Assembly (NCBI RefSeq): GCF_003234815.2
Contig: NZ_CP126279.1
Coordinates: 2,356,001-2,420,000 of the forward strand
Reading direction: 5' to 3'
DNA from: Curtobacterium sp. MCBD17_035
Lineage (GTDB): Bacteria; Actinomycetota; Actinomycetes; Actinomycetales; Microbacteriaceae
Length of the DNA: 64,000 nt
The first letter of the stretch is position 1; each line of letters opens with the position of its first letter. Made by a program: the position numbers and the translations under genes. The notes beneath the pieces are model-generated. The model was not told the DNA's origin. It worked only from the letters and a program-made list of their open reading frames with translations, and did not search any database. Shown here piece after piece: positions 42,931-51,323 of the stretch.

Positions 42931-44444
42931 CCAGCGCATCCTCGTCGGACGCCGCTCCCGGCGGCGCCGCCTCCGCCAGGGCTCCACGACCCGCGGACCG
43001 ACTCCCCGCGGACGTCCTGAGCCGCATCGACGACCTGTTCCGGCAGCGTGTGGAGCGCGGTGTCGCGCCGAGTAGCGCGTGGGGCGTGTTCGACCGCCAG
43101 GGCCTCGTCGCCAGTGGCGGCCACGGGGACCGCGGTGACGGACGAGCGCCCGACCATGACACGGCGTACCGGATCGCCTCGTGCACGAAGAGCGTCACCG
43201 CCGCGGCCCTGCTGCTCCTCGCCGAACGGGGCCTGCTCGACCTCGACGACCCGGTGACCGCGTTCGTGCCCGCGTTCGCGTCGGTCGCACTGCCCCGCCC
43301 GGACGCCCCCGTCCCGACGCTGCGGATGCTGCTGACGATGTCCGCCGGGTTCCCGACCGACGACCCCTGGGCCGACCGGCAGGAGTCCCTGTCCGACGAC
43401 GCGTTCGACGGCGTGCTCCGCGGCGGCCTGCTCTTCGACCGGGTGCCGGGAACGGGCTTCGCCTACTCGAACCTCGGTTACGCACTGCTCGGCCGTGTCG
43501 TGGCGCGGGTGAGCGGTCGGCCGTACCAGCGCTTCGCGACCGAGGAGCTGCTCGACCCGCTCGGGCTCACCCGGACGGCGTTCACCGCGCCCGACGGGGC
43601 CGCGCTCGCGTCCGGGTACCGATCTGGCCCGGACGGCTGGGAACGGCTGCCGTTCTCCGGCCCGGGTGCGTTCTCGAGCATCGGCGGTCTGTTCTCGACG
43701 GTCACGGACCTCGCGGCGTGGGCGCGGTTCCTGGCCGCCGCGTTCGACGGCATCGGCGTCGGGACGACCGGGGCGGCGCCGTGGTCCGGGTCGGCGCCAC
43801 TGTCGGCAGCCGACCGTCGTGCCATGCAGCAGGCGTCACGGACGATCCCGGGCGGGACGGGCCTCCCGGGTCTGCGGGATCGCCCTGCCGGGTACGGCTT
43901 CGGGCTGTTCGTCGAACAGGACCCGGTCGTCGGGACGATCGTGTCGCACTCGGGCGGCTACCCGGGCTTCTCCGCACACATGCGATGGAGCACGGCCGAC
44001 GGCGTCGGCGTGGTCGCGTTCGAGAACGCGACCGGGGCTCGGGTGCCGATGGCCGCGACGGAGGCGCACGACCTCCTGCTGTCCGCACGACCCGCACCCC
44101 CTGCGGACCCGGTGCTCGACGTGACGCGACGCGCGCAGGCGGCCGTGACGCGCCTCCTGGCCGACGGGTTCCCCGACGACCTCGCCGACGCGGTGTGCAC
44201 ACCGAACGTCGCGATGGACGTGCCCTACGAACGCCGCCGTGCAGCCGTCCGGGAGGCCCTGTCCGCGTCCGGCGCGGACCTCGCGGCCCGCCCCGTGCGC
44301 GAGGAGACGCGGTCACCCACGCACCTGGTGTGGTGGCACCCGGGGAGCACCGGTCTGCTGCGGGTCGAGATCCGTCTCGCTCCGATCGCGGCCGGACTCG
44401 TGCAGACGCTCACGGTCCGGGTGGAGGACGCACCTGCGGTCTGA
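42927..44444 (+). CDS. Serine hydrolase / beta-lactamase (class C-like) family protein
   Basis: A 505-residue penicillin-binding-protein-like serine hydrolase: Ser85-x-x-Lys88 (SCTK), Tyr180-Ser-Asn (YSN) and His341-Ser-Gly (HSG) form the three active-site motifs. No signal peptide is visible, so it may be cytosolic; a ~130-residue C-terminal domain follows the hydrolase fold. Family members include esterases and D-amino-acid peptidases as well as beta-lactamases. It begins with GTG inside the photolyase stop (GTGA), third gene of the marR operon. Confidence 0.88.
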   Translation: MTSASSSDAAPGGAASARAPRPADRLPADVLSRIDDLFRQRVERGVAPSSAWGVFDRQGLVASGGHGDRGDGRAPDHDTAYRIASCTKSVTAAALLLLAERGLLDLDDPVTAFVPAFASVALPRPDAPVPTLRMLLTMSAGFPTDDPWADRQESLSDDAFDGVLRGGLLFDRVPGTGFAYSNLGYALLGRVVARVSGRPYQRFATEELLDPLGLTRTAFTAPDGAALASGYRSGPDGWERLPFSGPGAFSSIGGLFSTVTDLAAWARFLAAAFDGIGVGTTGAAPWSGSAPLSAADRRAMQQASRTIPGGTGLPGLRDRPAGYGFGLFVEQDPVVGTIVSHSGGYPGFSAHMRWSTADGVGVVAFENATGARVPMAATEAHDLLLSARPAPPADPVLDVTRRAQAAVTRLLADGFPDDLADAVCTPNVAMDVPYERRRAAVREALSASGADLAARPVREETRSPTHLVWWHPGSTGLLRVEIRLAPIAAGLVQTLTVRVEDAPAV

Positions 44445-44544
44445 CCGGCTGCGGACGCCTGTGGAACGTGCACGGGCGCACGACCACCTCCGGTAGCATT
44501 CCACATGCCAGTCGACCTCGACGACACCGGAGGACAGGACCGCC

Positions 44545-45246
44545 GTGCGACGCAGACCCGATCCCAGCATCAAGCCCGCGATCGTCGAACGCGTCGCCGC
44601 GCATCTGCGGGCCACACCGATCGAGGCCGTCACGCTGCGCGGCGTGGGTCGGGCCCTCGGCACCAGCGCGTACCCGCTCGTGTACCACTTCGGATCCCGG
44701 GACGCCTTGGTGGACGCCGTGGTGGAGCACCTCGAGCGGACGTGCGACCACGTGGAGCTCGATTCCGCCGCGACGCCGACGGACCTCCGCAGCTGGTTCC
44801 GGGAGCAGTTCGGCAACCTCGGCGATCCCGATCGGTACTTGGCCGCGCGGTTGACGTTCGAGCTCGGCGCGACCGAGCCGCTCCGCGGCGGATGTCGGCA
44901 CCGCCCGCGGCACGACCGCCAGGTCGCGTCCGTCGTCGCGTGGTGCCGGCATCACGACGTCACTGATCCCGAGCGACGGGGGCGCGAGGCCGTCCTGTAC
45001 GCGCGGGGCGTGCAGTGGGGCGGGGTGCTCGACGGCGACCAGCAGGCGGCGGACCAGGCGCTGCACCGGATCGCACGCACGTTGGCCCTCGCCGCCGGAC
45101 GTGCCGATGCGGCGGTGGGGCCGATCGACACCACGGGGCCGGACGCCGAGCACGACGAAGGCCGCCCCGAACGGGGCGGCCTCCGTGTCGAACCTGATCG
45201 CGATCGCGGCGTCGTGCCGGACCGCGACGGTCAGGTCAGAGCGTGA
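44545..45246 (+). CDS. TetR-family transcriptional regulator
   Basis: A 233-residue regulator with an N-terminal HTH: TPIEAVTLRGVGRALGTSAY, then PLVYHFGSRDALVDAVVEHL. The ligand domain is not assignable. The last ~45 residues are Asp/Gly/Arg-rich and are read through the sodA terminator hairpin (45159-45182), with 11 bp overlapping the sodA stop, so the natural end of the protein may be earlier in related strains. GTG start. Confidence 0.8.
   Translation: MRRRPDPSIKPAIVERVAAHLRATPIEAVTLRGVGRALGTSAYPLVYHFGSRDALVDAVVEHLERTCDHVELDSAATPTDLRSWFREQFGNLGDPDRYLAARLTFELGATEPLRGGCRHRPRHDRQVASVVAWCRHHDVTDPERRGREAVLYARGVQWGGVLDGDQQAADQALHRIARTLALAAGRADAAVGPIDTTGPDAEHDEGRPERGGLRVEPDRDRGVVPDRDGQVRA
45159..45182 (-). 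terminator. Terminator downstream of sodA
   Basis: Stem AGGCCGCCCC (45159-45168) with GGGGCGGCCT (45173-45182), loop GAAC, 53 bp past the sodA stop on the minus strand. The tetR reading frame on the plus strand runs across it. Confidence 0.75.
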
Positions 45247-45850
45247 CGAACGACTGCGCCTTGGCGTTGGCGAAGCGCGCGGCGACGTTCTCCCAGTCGA
45301 CGATGTTCCACACGGCCTTGACGTAGTCCGCCTTGACGTTGAGGTAGTCGAGGTAGAACGCGTGCTCCCACATGTCGAGCATGAAGATCGGGACGAGCCC
45401 GAACGGGATGTTGCCCTGCTGGTCGAACAGCTGGAACGTCGTGAGCTGCTGCCCCACGATGTCCCAGGCGAGCACCGACCAGCCCGAGCCCTGGATGCCC
45501 GTGGCGACCGCGGAGAACTGGGCCTTGAACTGGTCGAACGAGCCGAAGAACTCGTCGATCGCCGCGGCGAGCTCACCCTCGGGCACCTTCGTGTCCGGGC
45601 CGAGGTTCGTCCAGAAGATCGAGTGGTTCACGTGGCCACCGAGGTTGAACGCCAGGTCCTTCTCGAGCTTGTTGACGTTCGCGAGGTTGCCCGACTCACG
45701 GGCCTCACCGAGCTGCTGCAGGGCGGTGTTCGCCCCCGCCACGTAGGTCGCGTGGTGCTTGTCGTGGTGGAGCTGCATGATCTTGCCGCTGATGTGCGGC
45801 TCGAGCGCGGCGTAGTCGTACGGCAGTTCCGGAAGGGTGTACTCAGCCAT
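45236..45850 (-). CDS. sodA: Superoxide dismutase (Mn/Fe family)
   Basis: Cytosolic superoxide dismutase of 204 residues. The four metal ligands are visible: His28 (QLHHDKHH), His76 (GGHVNHSIFW), Asp159 and His163 (DMWEHAFYLDYLN). GSGWSVLAWD lies in the second-sphere region; metal choice (Mn, Fe, cambialistic) cannot be settled. AAAGGA precedes the ATG. The ATG overlaps the end of the upstream flavin reductase by 8 bp, so the two are coupled. Confidence 0.96.
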   Translation of the reverse strand: MAEYTLPELPYDYAALEPHISGKIMQLHHDKHHATYVAGANTALQQLGEARESGNLANVNKLEKDLAFNLGGHVNHSIFWTNLGPDTKVPEGELAAAIDEFFGSFDQFKAQFSAVATGIQGSGWSVLAWDIVGQQLTTFQLFDQQGNIPFGLVPIFMLDMWEHAFYLDYLNVKADYVKAVWNIVDWENVAARFANAKAQSFVTL

Positions 45851-46433
45851 CGGATGTCCTTTCGTGTTGGGTTGGACGTGCGGGTCCCGCGGCCGGATGG
45901 ACCAGCCGGGAACGATCGGTGAGGGAGTGGAACTCCCGGTTGTGGTAGACGAGCGGCTCACCCTGCTCGAGGCCGAGCACGATGTCGAGCACCTCGGCGA
46001 CGACCACCGTCGAGCTGCCGATCGGCGTCGTCGAGAGCGGACGGCACCGCAGGACCGATGCCGCCGCGGGCAGGTACCAGTCGCCGGAAGGCAGGCGCTC
46101 CCAGATGCCCGGCTCGTCGACGGACGGACTCCCCGTGGAGGCGAAGCGCCGGGCGAGCTCCACGCCGCCCGCGTGCATCAGGTGGACCACGAACAGCGGC
46201 GCACCGAGCACCGCACCCGCCGACCCGGAGTTCGTCGACAGCGAGAACACGAGGACGGGCGGGTCGACCGCCACCGACGCCACCGACGAGGCCGTGAGCC
46301 CGGTCGGACCGTCCGGTGTGTCCGCCGTGATGACCGCGACCCCCGCAGGGTGTCCGCGGAACGCCGCCTTGTAGGCGTCGGTCAGGTCACCCGGGGTGCC
46401 GGGCACGAACTGGGGGGCGTCGACCTGGGGCAT
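45843..46433 (-). CDS. Flavin reductase (HpaC-type)
   Basis: A 196-residue FMN-binding split-barrel oxidoreductase: HPAGVAVITADTPDGPTGLTAS then SSVASVAVDPPVLVFSLS are standard flavin-reductase-domain segments. It reduces free flavin with NAD(P)H, usually for a monooxygenase partner, none of which is nearby. It overlaps sodA and shares its transcript. Promoter candidate: TTGACC (46513-46518) and TACGTT (46488-46493) with a 19-bp spacer (minus strand). Confidence 0.88.
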   Translation of the reverse strand: MPQVDAPQFVPGTPGDLTDAYKAAFRGHPAGVAVITADTPDGPTGLTASSVASVAVDPPVLVFSLSTNSGSAGAVLGAPLFVVHLMHAGGVELARRFASTGSPSVDEPGIWERLPSGDWYLPAAASVLRCRPLSTTPIGSSTVVVAEVLDIVLGLEQGEPLVYHNREFHSLTDRSRLVHPAAGPARPTQHERTSDG

Positions 46434-46570
46434 CAGTCGGGGCTCGTTCTCTTCCTCTTCGGGCGCGACCCGTCAGGGCCACGTCCCAACGTAGGACTTC
46501 GAGCGCCGTTGAGGTCAAGATCCACAGCATTCGCGTGCGGTCGGGCGTGGCACGGGCGGCCGAGGCGTCC

Positions 46571-46624
46571 ACCGGCGCGGCGGGCGCGACCGGCGCGGCT
46601 GGCCCGACCGGCGCGGCGGGCGCG
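46571..46624. repeat. 18-bp tandem repeat, three copies
   Basis: Three 18-bp units beginning ACCGGCGCGG at 46571, 46589 and 46607; units 1 and 3 are identical. They lie 5 bp beyond the MFS stop, in the 195-bp gap before flavin reductase. A small frame through them gives an Ala/Pro repeat that does not look like a gene. Confidence 0.85.
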
Positions 46625-46628
46625 AGGG

Positions 46629-48152
46629 TCAGCGGACGCGCCGGAGCGTGAACCACGCGCCGACCGCAGCTGCGACCATGAGCACCGCGGCGACGCCGGC
46701 GGTCGTCGTGACGCCCGAGTCGAACGCGGCGCGCGCCGATGCGAGCAGCTCAGCGCCCGCGTGGCCGCCGAGGGACCGCGCGGCGGCGACCGCCCCGCCG
46801 AGCGTCTGGGCGGCGGCGACGTGCTCGGTCGATGACAGCCCCGCCGGCACGACGACGTGCGCGCGGTACGCGGCGGCGAGCACGGTCCCGAGCACGGCCG
46901 TGCCGAGCACGGCGCCGATCTCGTAAGCCGTCTCCGACAGCGCCGACGCCGCACCCGACTTCGCGGCGGGCACCGTCGACACGATGAGGTCGTTCGTCAC
47001 GGTCTCGGACGCGCCGATCCCGACGCCCAGGAGCACGTACGCCACGGCGAGCGCCCGGATGTCCGCACCGTGTCCGAGCGCGGCGACCAGGGCGTACGCG
47101 GCGGCCGAGGACAGCAGCGACACCGCGACCACCCATCGCGGAGCGATCCGGGCGACGACCGGGACGACCACGAGCCCGGCGACGACCGACAACACCGTGC
47201 CCGGCAGCAGGACGAGTCCGGCGGTGAACGGGTCGAGCCCGGCGACGAGCTGCAGGTGCTGCGAGATGAAGTACAGGAACCCCGTGAGCGAGAACATCGC
47301 CGTCATGTTCGTGACGATGCTGCCCGTGAACGGCACGCTGCGGAACAGCCGGACGTCGAGCATCGGCACACGCGCGGTGAGCTGGCGCCGGACGAAGGCG
47401 ACGCCGCAGACGACCCCGACCGCGAGTGCGGCGAGCGCGGCACCCCGGGTGTCCGGATCGGCCAGCGACTTGATCGCCCACGCCGTCGGGGCGAGCGCCG
47501 CGAGCGACAACGCCATGCTCACGAAGTCCACGGGACCCGGAGCGGGATCACGGGACTCGGGCACGAGGAACGGCGCGGTGAGGAGCAGCAGGACGAGGAT
47601 CGGCACGGCGAGGAGGAACACGCTCCCCCAGGCGAAGTGCGCGAGGAGGACGCCACCGACCAGGGGCCCGAGCGCGCCGCCTGCGGAGAACGTGCAGGAC
47701 CACACCGCCAGCGCGAGGCGTCGCTCTGCACGGTCCTCGAACACGTTCCGGATGAGCGACAGCGTCGACGGCATGAGCATCGCGCCGAAGACGCCCATCG
47801 CGACCCGGGCGGCGACGAGCATCCAGGCATCGGTCGCGAACGCGGCGGCGACCGAGAACGCGGCGAAGCCCGTCGCGCCGACGAAGAGCAGGCGGCGGCG
47901 CCCCCACCGATCGCCGAGGCTGCCCATGACGACGAGGAGCCCAGCCAGGACGAGGGGGTACGCGTCGACCACCCAGAGCAGCGTGGTGGCGGCGGGGTGG
48001 AGGTCGGCGGAGATCGCCGGGAGCGCGAAGCTCAGCACGGTGTTGTCGACCGCGATGAGGAGCACGGGGAGCATGAGGACCGCGAGGGCGGCGAACCGTC
48101 GGGTGCGTGTCGACGCGGACGGACGGCGGACGGGGGCGAGGAGCAGGGACAT
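46629..48152 (-). CDS. MFS multidrug exporter, 14-helix DHA2 type
   Basis: A 507-residue drug:proton antiporter of the EmrB/QacA/SmvA type. Marks are the TM1 sequence VLLIAVDNTVLSFALPAISA, motif A GSLGDRWGRRRLL between TM2 and TM3, and motif C GGALGPLVGGVL in TM5; about 14 helices. It is divergent from a TetR gene, with a perfect inverted repeat in the shared promoter region (48226-48245), the usual repressor-exporter layout. Substrate unknown. Confidence 0.93.
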   Translation of the reverse strand: MSLLLAPVRRPSASTRTRRFAALAVLMLPVLLIAVDNTVLSFALPAISADLHPAATTLLWVVDAYPLVLAGLLVVMGSLGDRWGRRRLLFVGATGFAAFSVAAAFATDAWMLVAARVAMGVFGAMLMPSTLSLIRNVFEDRAERRLALAVWSCTFSAGGALGPLVGGVLLAHFAWGSVFLLAVPILVLLLLTAPFLVPESRDPAPGPVDFVSMALSLAALAPTAWAIKSLADPDTRGAALAALAVGVVCGVAFVRRQLTARVPMLDVRLFRSVPFTGSIVTNMTAMFSLTGFLYFISQHLQLVAGLDPFTAGLVLLPGTVLSVVAGLVVVPVVARIAPRWVVAVSLLSSAAAYALVAALGHGADIRALAVAYVLLGVGIGASETVTNDLIVSTVPAAKSGAASALSETAYEIGAVLGTAVLGTVLAAAYRAHVVVPAGLSSTEHVAAAQTLGGAVAAARSLGGHAGAELLASARAAFDSGVTTTAGVAAVLMVAAAVGAWFTLRRVR

Positions 48153-48223
48153 CGGTGGTGCTTCCGGGACGGCGGTGGTGCTGCGCAGGCGACGGCATGC
48201 GTCGCGGCGAGGTTGACCGATCT

Positions 48224-48253
48224 ACTGTACCGACCGGACGGTACATGCTGCAA
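48224..48253. promoter_or_regulatory. MFS promoter with TetR operator palindrome
   Basis: Inverted repeat TGTACCG-N6-CGGTACA (48226-48245). On the minus strand TTGCAG (48248-48253) and TACAGT (48224-48229) flank it with an 18-bp spacer, so a bound TetR dimer would cover the exporter's promoter core. Confidence 0.65.
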
Positions 48254-48290
48254 ACGCTGGCTCCCGCACCGCGCTCCCTAGACTGAGGAG

Positions 48291-48839
48291 ATGACCAGCG
48301 CGCGGGACCGCATCCTCGACAGCTTCGTCGGCATCGTGTGCGACGACGGCGAGCGCGTCGCCACGCTCGATGCCGTCGCGGCCCGCGCTGGGGTGTCGAA
48401 GGGCGGACTGCTCTACCACTTCGGGTCCAAGGCGGCGCTCGTCGCGGGCCTGTGCGAGCGGCTCTCGGACCTCGGGGTCGCCGACGTCGAGCGGATGCGG
48501 GCGGCGACGGACGGCCCGGCGCGGTACTTCGTCCGCAACTGCGAGTTCGTCGGCAGCGAGCTCGACCTCGCACTCCTCGCCGCGTCACGGCTGCAGCAGG
48601 CCGGCTACGAGGAGGCCGGTCGCACCCTCGACGAGGTCGAGGGTGCCTGGCTCGCGGCGCTCGTCGACCACCTGGGCGACGTCCCCACGGCGCAGGCGAT
48701 CAAGCTCATGGGCGACGGCCTGTACCACGCCGCGGCGCTCGGCGCGGTCGCGGGCGGGCGCTCCCGTGCCGAGGGTGTCGTGATGGAGGACATCCTCGGC
48801 GTCGTCGACCGACTCGTCGCCACCCGCCCCGGCGCCTGA
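48291..48839 (+). CDS. TetR-family repressor of the adjacent exporter
   Basis: A 182-residue regulator: MTSARDRILDSFVGIVCDDG, HTH LDAVAARAGVSKGGLLYHFG. TAGACT (48279-48284) lies 6 nt before the ATG, with GAGGAG between, so it may be leaderless or carry a very short leader. Divergent from the MFS exporter with a shared operator; self-regulation is likely. Confidence 0.92.
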   Translation: MTSARDRILDSFVGIVCDDGERVATLDAVAARAGVSKGGLLYHFGSKAALVAGLCERLSDLGVADVERMRAATDGPARYFVRNCEFVGSELDLALLAASRLQQAGYEEAGRTLDEVEGAWLAALVDHLGDVPTAQAIKLMGDGLYHAAALGAVAGGRSRAEGVVMEDILGVVDRLVATRPGA

Positions 48840-48905
48840 ACGACCGCGGCCGTCACCGGGGACTAGACTGGGCGTCGTTCAACCGCTCGTCACCGGAGGT
48901 ACCTC

Positions 48906-49076
48906 GTGGGCCGCGTCTTCCTCGCCCTGTTCTCGATCGCACTGTTGGTCGTCGCGATCTACCTGTTCGGTGTCGCGTTCCAGGTCTCCAGCGGGCAGGG
49001 CTTCATCTTCTTCGGCGGCATCCTCCTGATGTGCCTGTCGTTCGGACTGCCGATCCACGCCTTCTCCAAGCGCTAG
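48906..49076 (+). CDS. Small two-helix membrane protein
   Basis: A 56-residue protein starting with GTG (MGRVFLALFSIALLVVAIYL) and ending PIHAFSKR. Two membrane helices at about 5-24 and 33-50. GGAGG lies 6 nt before the start, TAGACT (48863-48868) looks like its -10 element, and a strong hairpin terminator follows, so it is a single-gene unit. I do not know a function. Translation signals and clean gene borders argue it is real. Confidence 0.75.
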   Translation: MGRVFLALFSIALLVVAIYLFGVAFQVSSGQGFIFFGGILLMCLSFGLPIHAFSKR

Positions 49077-49094
49077 CGTTCCTCGACGGAACGG

Positions 49095-49128
49095 AACGGC
49101 CCCGCATCCCATCGGATGCGGGGCCGTT
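49095..49128 (+). terminator. Terminator after the small membrane protein gene
   Basis: Perfect 15-bp stem AACGGCCCCGCATCC (49095-49109) with GGATGCGGGGCCGTT (49114-49128), loop CATC. Confidence 0.85.
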
Positions 49129-49225
49129 CGCCGTCCCGGCGACAGTGTCGAGCGCGTGCGGGGCGATTCGCCGTCCTGGCGACAGTGTCGAGCGCGTGCG
49201 GGGCCGTTCGCCGTCCCGGCGACAG
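49121..49225. repeat. 40-bp tandem repeat, about 2.6 copies
   Basis: The terminator's right arm and the following 20 bp recur with a 40-bp period: GGGCCGTTCGCCGTCCCGGC at 49121 and 49201, with a two-mismatch copy at 49161, separated by identical 20-bp stretches. It fills the gap before the ribH stop. Confidence 0.85.
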
Positions 49226-49243
49226 CGGCCGGTCGCGGGTCGG

Positions 49244-49723
49244 TCAGGCGCGACGGTGGAGACCGCGCAGCGCCACGGCCGTCGAGACCGCCGCGTGCAG
49301 CGCCTCGGCACCCTTGTCCTCCTTCGAGCCGGGCAGCCCGGCACGGTCCAGCCCCTGCTGCTCGTCGTCGAGGGTGAGCACCCCGAAGCCGACGGGCTTG
49401 CCCGTGTCGAGCGCGACCCGGACCAGGCCGCTCGTCGCGGCATCCGACACGTACTCGAAGTGCGGTGTGCCGCCACGGATCACGACGCCGAGGGCGACCG
49501 CCGCGTCCGCCCCGGCCACGAGCGCGGCCTTCGCCACGACCGGCAGCTCGAAACTGCCGGGGACGTGGATCACCTCGGTGCTCGCCCCGAGCCGCTCGGC
49601 CTCACGCAGGGCGCCCTGGAGGAGCCCCCCGGCGATCGTCTCGTGCCAGCGCCCGGCGACGATCGCCACGTGGACTCCCGTTCCGTCGACCTCGTCGCGC
49701 TCGGCCGCTCCTGCTCCGCTCAT
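49244..49723 (-). CDS. ribH: 6,7-dimethyl-8-ribityllumazine synthase
   Basis: Penultimate enzyme of riboflavin synthesis; forms icosahedral or pentameric shells. The 159-residue protein has [36 protein letters not shown], the catalytic [16 protein letters not shown] and [16 protein letters not shown] overlaps the ribB stop (ATGA). Third gene of the FMN-riboswitch-controlled operon ribE-ribB-ribH. Confidence 0.96.
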   Translation of the reverse strand: MSGAGAAERDEVDGTGVHVAIVAGRWHETIAGGLLQGALREAERLGASTEVIHVPGSFELPVVAKAALVAGADAAVALGVVIRGGTPHFEYVSDAATSGLVRVALDTGKPVGFGVLTLDDEQQGLDRAGLPGSKEDKGAEALHAAVSTAVALRGLHRRA

Positions 49724-50394
49724 CCGTCCTGTCCTCTCCGGGACCGTCCGGCCCCGTCCCGCGCCGTCAGCCACGCGCTGAGCTCGGCGATCGTGATGAC
49801 CGGGACGCCTTCGCGCGCCCCGAGTTCCAGCAGCGCCGGCAGGCGCATCATCGCGCCGTCGTCGCCGACGATCTCGCAGATCGCTGCGGCAGCGCGGAGG
49901 CCGGCCGCCGTCACGAGGTCGATCGCCGCTTCGGTGTGCCCCGGGCGCTCGCGGACGCCGCCGGGACGTGCCCGGAGCGGGACGACGTGACCCGGTCGGT
50001 GGAGGTCCCCGCGCTGCGATCGCGGATCGGCGAGCACGCGGAGGGTCCGTGCACGGTCGGACGCCGAGATGCCGGTCGTGATCCCCGCGGCGGCGTCGAC
50101 CGTCACCGTGTAGGCGGTGCCGCGGACGTCCTCGCTCCGCTCGACCATCGGCGGCAGGTCGAGGGCGTCGGCGATCGCGGCGCTCACCGGCGCGCAGATG
50201 AACCCGGACGAGTGCCGCACCGTCCACGCGATCCACTCCGGTGTCGCGAGTTCCGCGGCGAGGACGACGTCGCCCTCGTTCTCACGCTGCTCGTCGTCCG
50301 CCACGATGACCGGGCGGCCGGCGATGAGCGACCGGAGGGCCTCCTCGACCGACGCGAGCCCCGCCGGCGGTGCGTCGGCGCCGGTGGCGGTCAT
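49720..50394 (-). CDS. ribB: 3,4-dihydroxy-2-butanone-4-phosphate synthase
   Basis: Converts ribulose-5-phosphate to DHBP for riboflavin. [16 protein letters not shown] contains the metal-binding Glu, [10 protein letters not shown] and [20 protein letters not shown] the substrate loop, [13 protein letters not shown] the end. At 224 residues there is only the DHBP synthase domain; the GTP cyclohydrolase II half seen in many fused RibBA proteins is absent. ATG overlaps the ribE stop and its stop overlaps ribH. Confidence 0.94.
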   Translation of the reverse strand: MTATGADAPPAGLASVEEALRSLIAGRPVIVADDEQRENEGDVVLAAELATPEWIAWTVRHSSGFICAPVSAAIADALDLPPMVERSEDVRGTAYTVTVDAAAGITTGISASDRARTLRVLADPRSQRGDLHRPGHVVPLRARPGGVRERPGHTEAAIDLVTAAGLRAAAAICEIVGDDGAMMRLPALLELGAREGVPVITIAELSAWLTARDGAGRSRRGQDG

Positions 50395-51008
50395 CGTGCC
50401 TCCAGGCGGAGCATGCGGCGGACGTGCCGGGCGAGCACGTCCGTCTCGACGTTCACACGGTCGCCGGTGCGCAGGGCGCCGAGCGTCGTGGCGGCGAGGG
50501 TCTCCGGGATGAGCGAGACCTCGAACCACGCTGCGTCCGGGGCGACGGCCTCGTCCGACACGGCGCTGACGGTCAGGCTGACGCCGTCGAGGGCGACGGA
50601 CCCCTTGTCGACGACGAGGGGCGCCAGTCCCGGGGTCAGGGCGAAGCGGACCCGTCGCCAGCCGTCGCCGTCCTCGGTGGCGAGCACGGTGGCCGTCCCG
50701 TCGACGTGCCCCTGCACGATGTGACCGCCGAGTCGGTCGCCGACGCGCGCCGCCCGCTCCAGGTTCACGCGGTCACCGGCCCGCAGGCCGCCGTGCACGC
50801 TCATGTCGAGCGTCTGCCGCATGACGAACGCCGTGAACGACGACGCGTCGTGTTCCACGATGGTCAGGCAGACGCCGCTCACCGCGATCGAGTCGCCGTG
50901 CCGGACGCCCTCGACCGCGACGGGGCCGGTGACGGTGAGCGCGATGGAGTCCCCGCGGTCCTCCACGCGGTCGACGTGGCCGAGTTCCTCGATGATGCCC
51001 GTGAACAC
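50391..51008 (-). CDS. ribE: Riboflavin synthase alpha subunit
   Basis: Makes riboflavin by dismutation of two lumazine molecules. Two tandem lumazine-binding half-domains of the 205-residue protein start [10 protein letters not shown] and (about residue 99) [13 protein letters not shown]; each has a conserved C-terminal segment, [10 protein letters not shown] and [13 protein letters not shown] at 51008. First gene after the FMN riboswitch; ATGA overlap with ribB. Confidence 0.95.
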   Translation of the reverse strand: MFTGIIEELGHVDRVEDRGDSIALTVTGPVAVEGVRHGDSIAVSGVCLTIVEHDASSFTAFVMRQTLDMSVHGGLRAGDRVNLERAARVGDRLGGHIVQGHVDGTATVLATEDGDGWRRVRFALTPGLAPLVVDKGSVALDGVSLTVSAVSDEAVAPDAAWFEVSLIPETLAATTLGALRTGDRVNVETDVLARHVRRMLRLEAR

Positions 51009-51082
51009 TGGTGTCCTGTCTGTGTGACTCCGGAGGGTTCCACGGGAGGACGCCACGGACGGCCCACGACGGTGGACCGCCC

Positions 51083-51213
51083 AGCGCTTCCTCCCGTCCG
51101 GACTCTCACCGTCGGTCCCGGAGTTCCACCGGGTCGACCGCGGTCGGACATCGGTCCGCCCGCAGCTCGTGGACTGTCACCACCGGTTCGGAATTGCACC
51201 GACCCCGGAGCGC
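51083..51213 (-). promoter_or_regulatory. FMN riboswitch (RFN element)
   Basis: On the minus strand the highly conserved RFN core is present: GGGGTCGGTGCAATTCCGAA then CCGGTGGTGACAGTCC, later GACCCGGTGGAACTCCGG and GACGGTGAGAGTCCGGACGG. P1 is formed by AGCGCTCC and GGAAGCGCT. It lies 75 nt before ribE; FMN binding would reduce expression of the rib operon. GC-rich inverted repeats between it and ribE are the likely expression platform. Confidence 0.95.
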
Positions 51214-51323
51214 TGTACGTGGACGGAACATTACCGCACCGGTCCCGCCCGTAGAGTGGACGACGGCCGCCACCCGGAGCGGCCGGTTCGCATCGCCCCA
51301 CGACGGGCGGCAGGAAGGACACC

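Noticed and set aside
46387..46656. Small minus-strand ORF with Ala/Pro repeats between the MFS and flavin reductase genes
   Set aside because: Its repeats come from an 18-bp tandem DNA repeat; no ribosome site, and it overlaps the ends of both neighbours.
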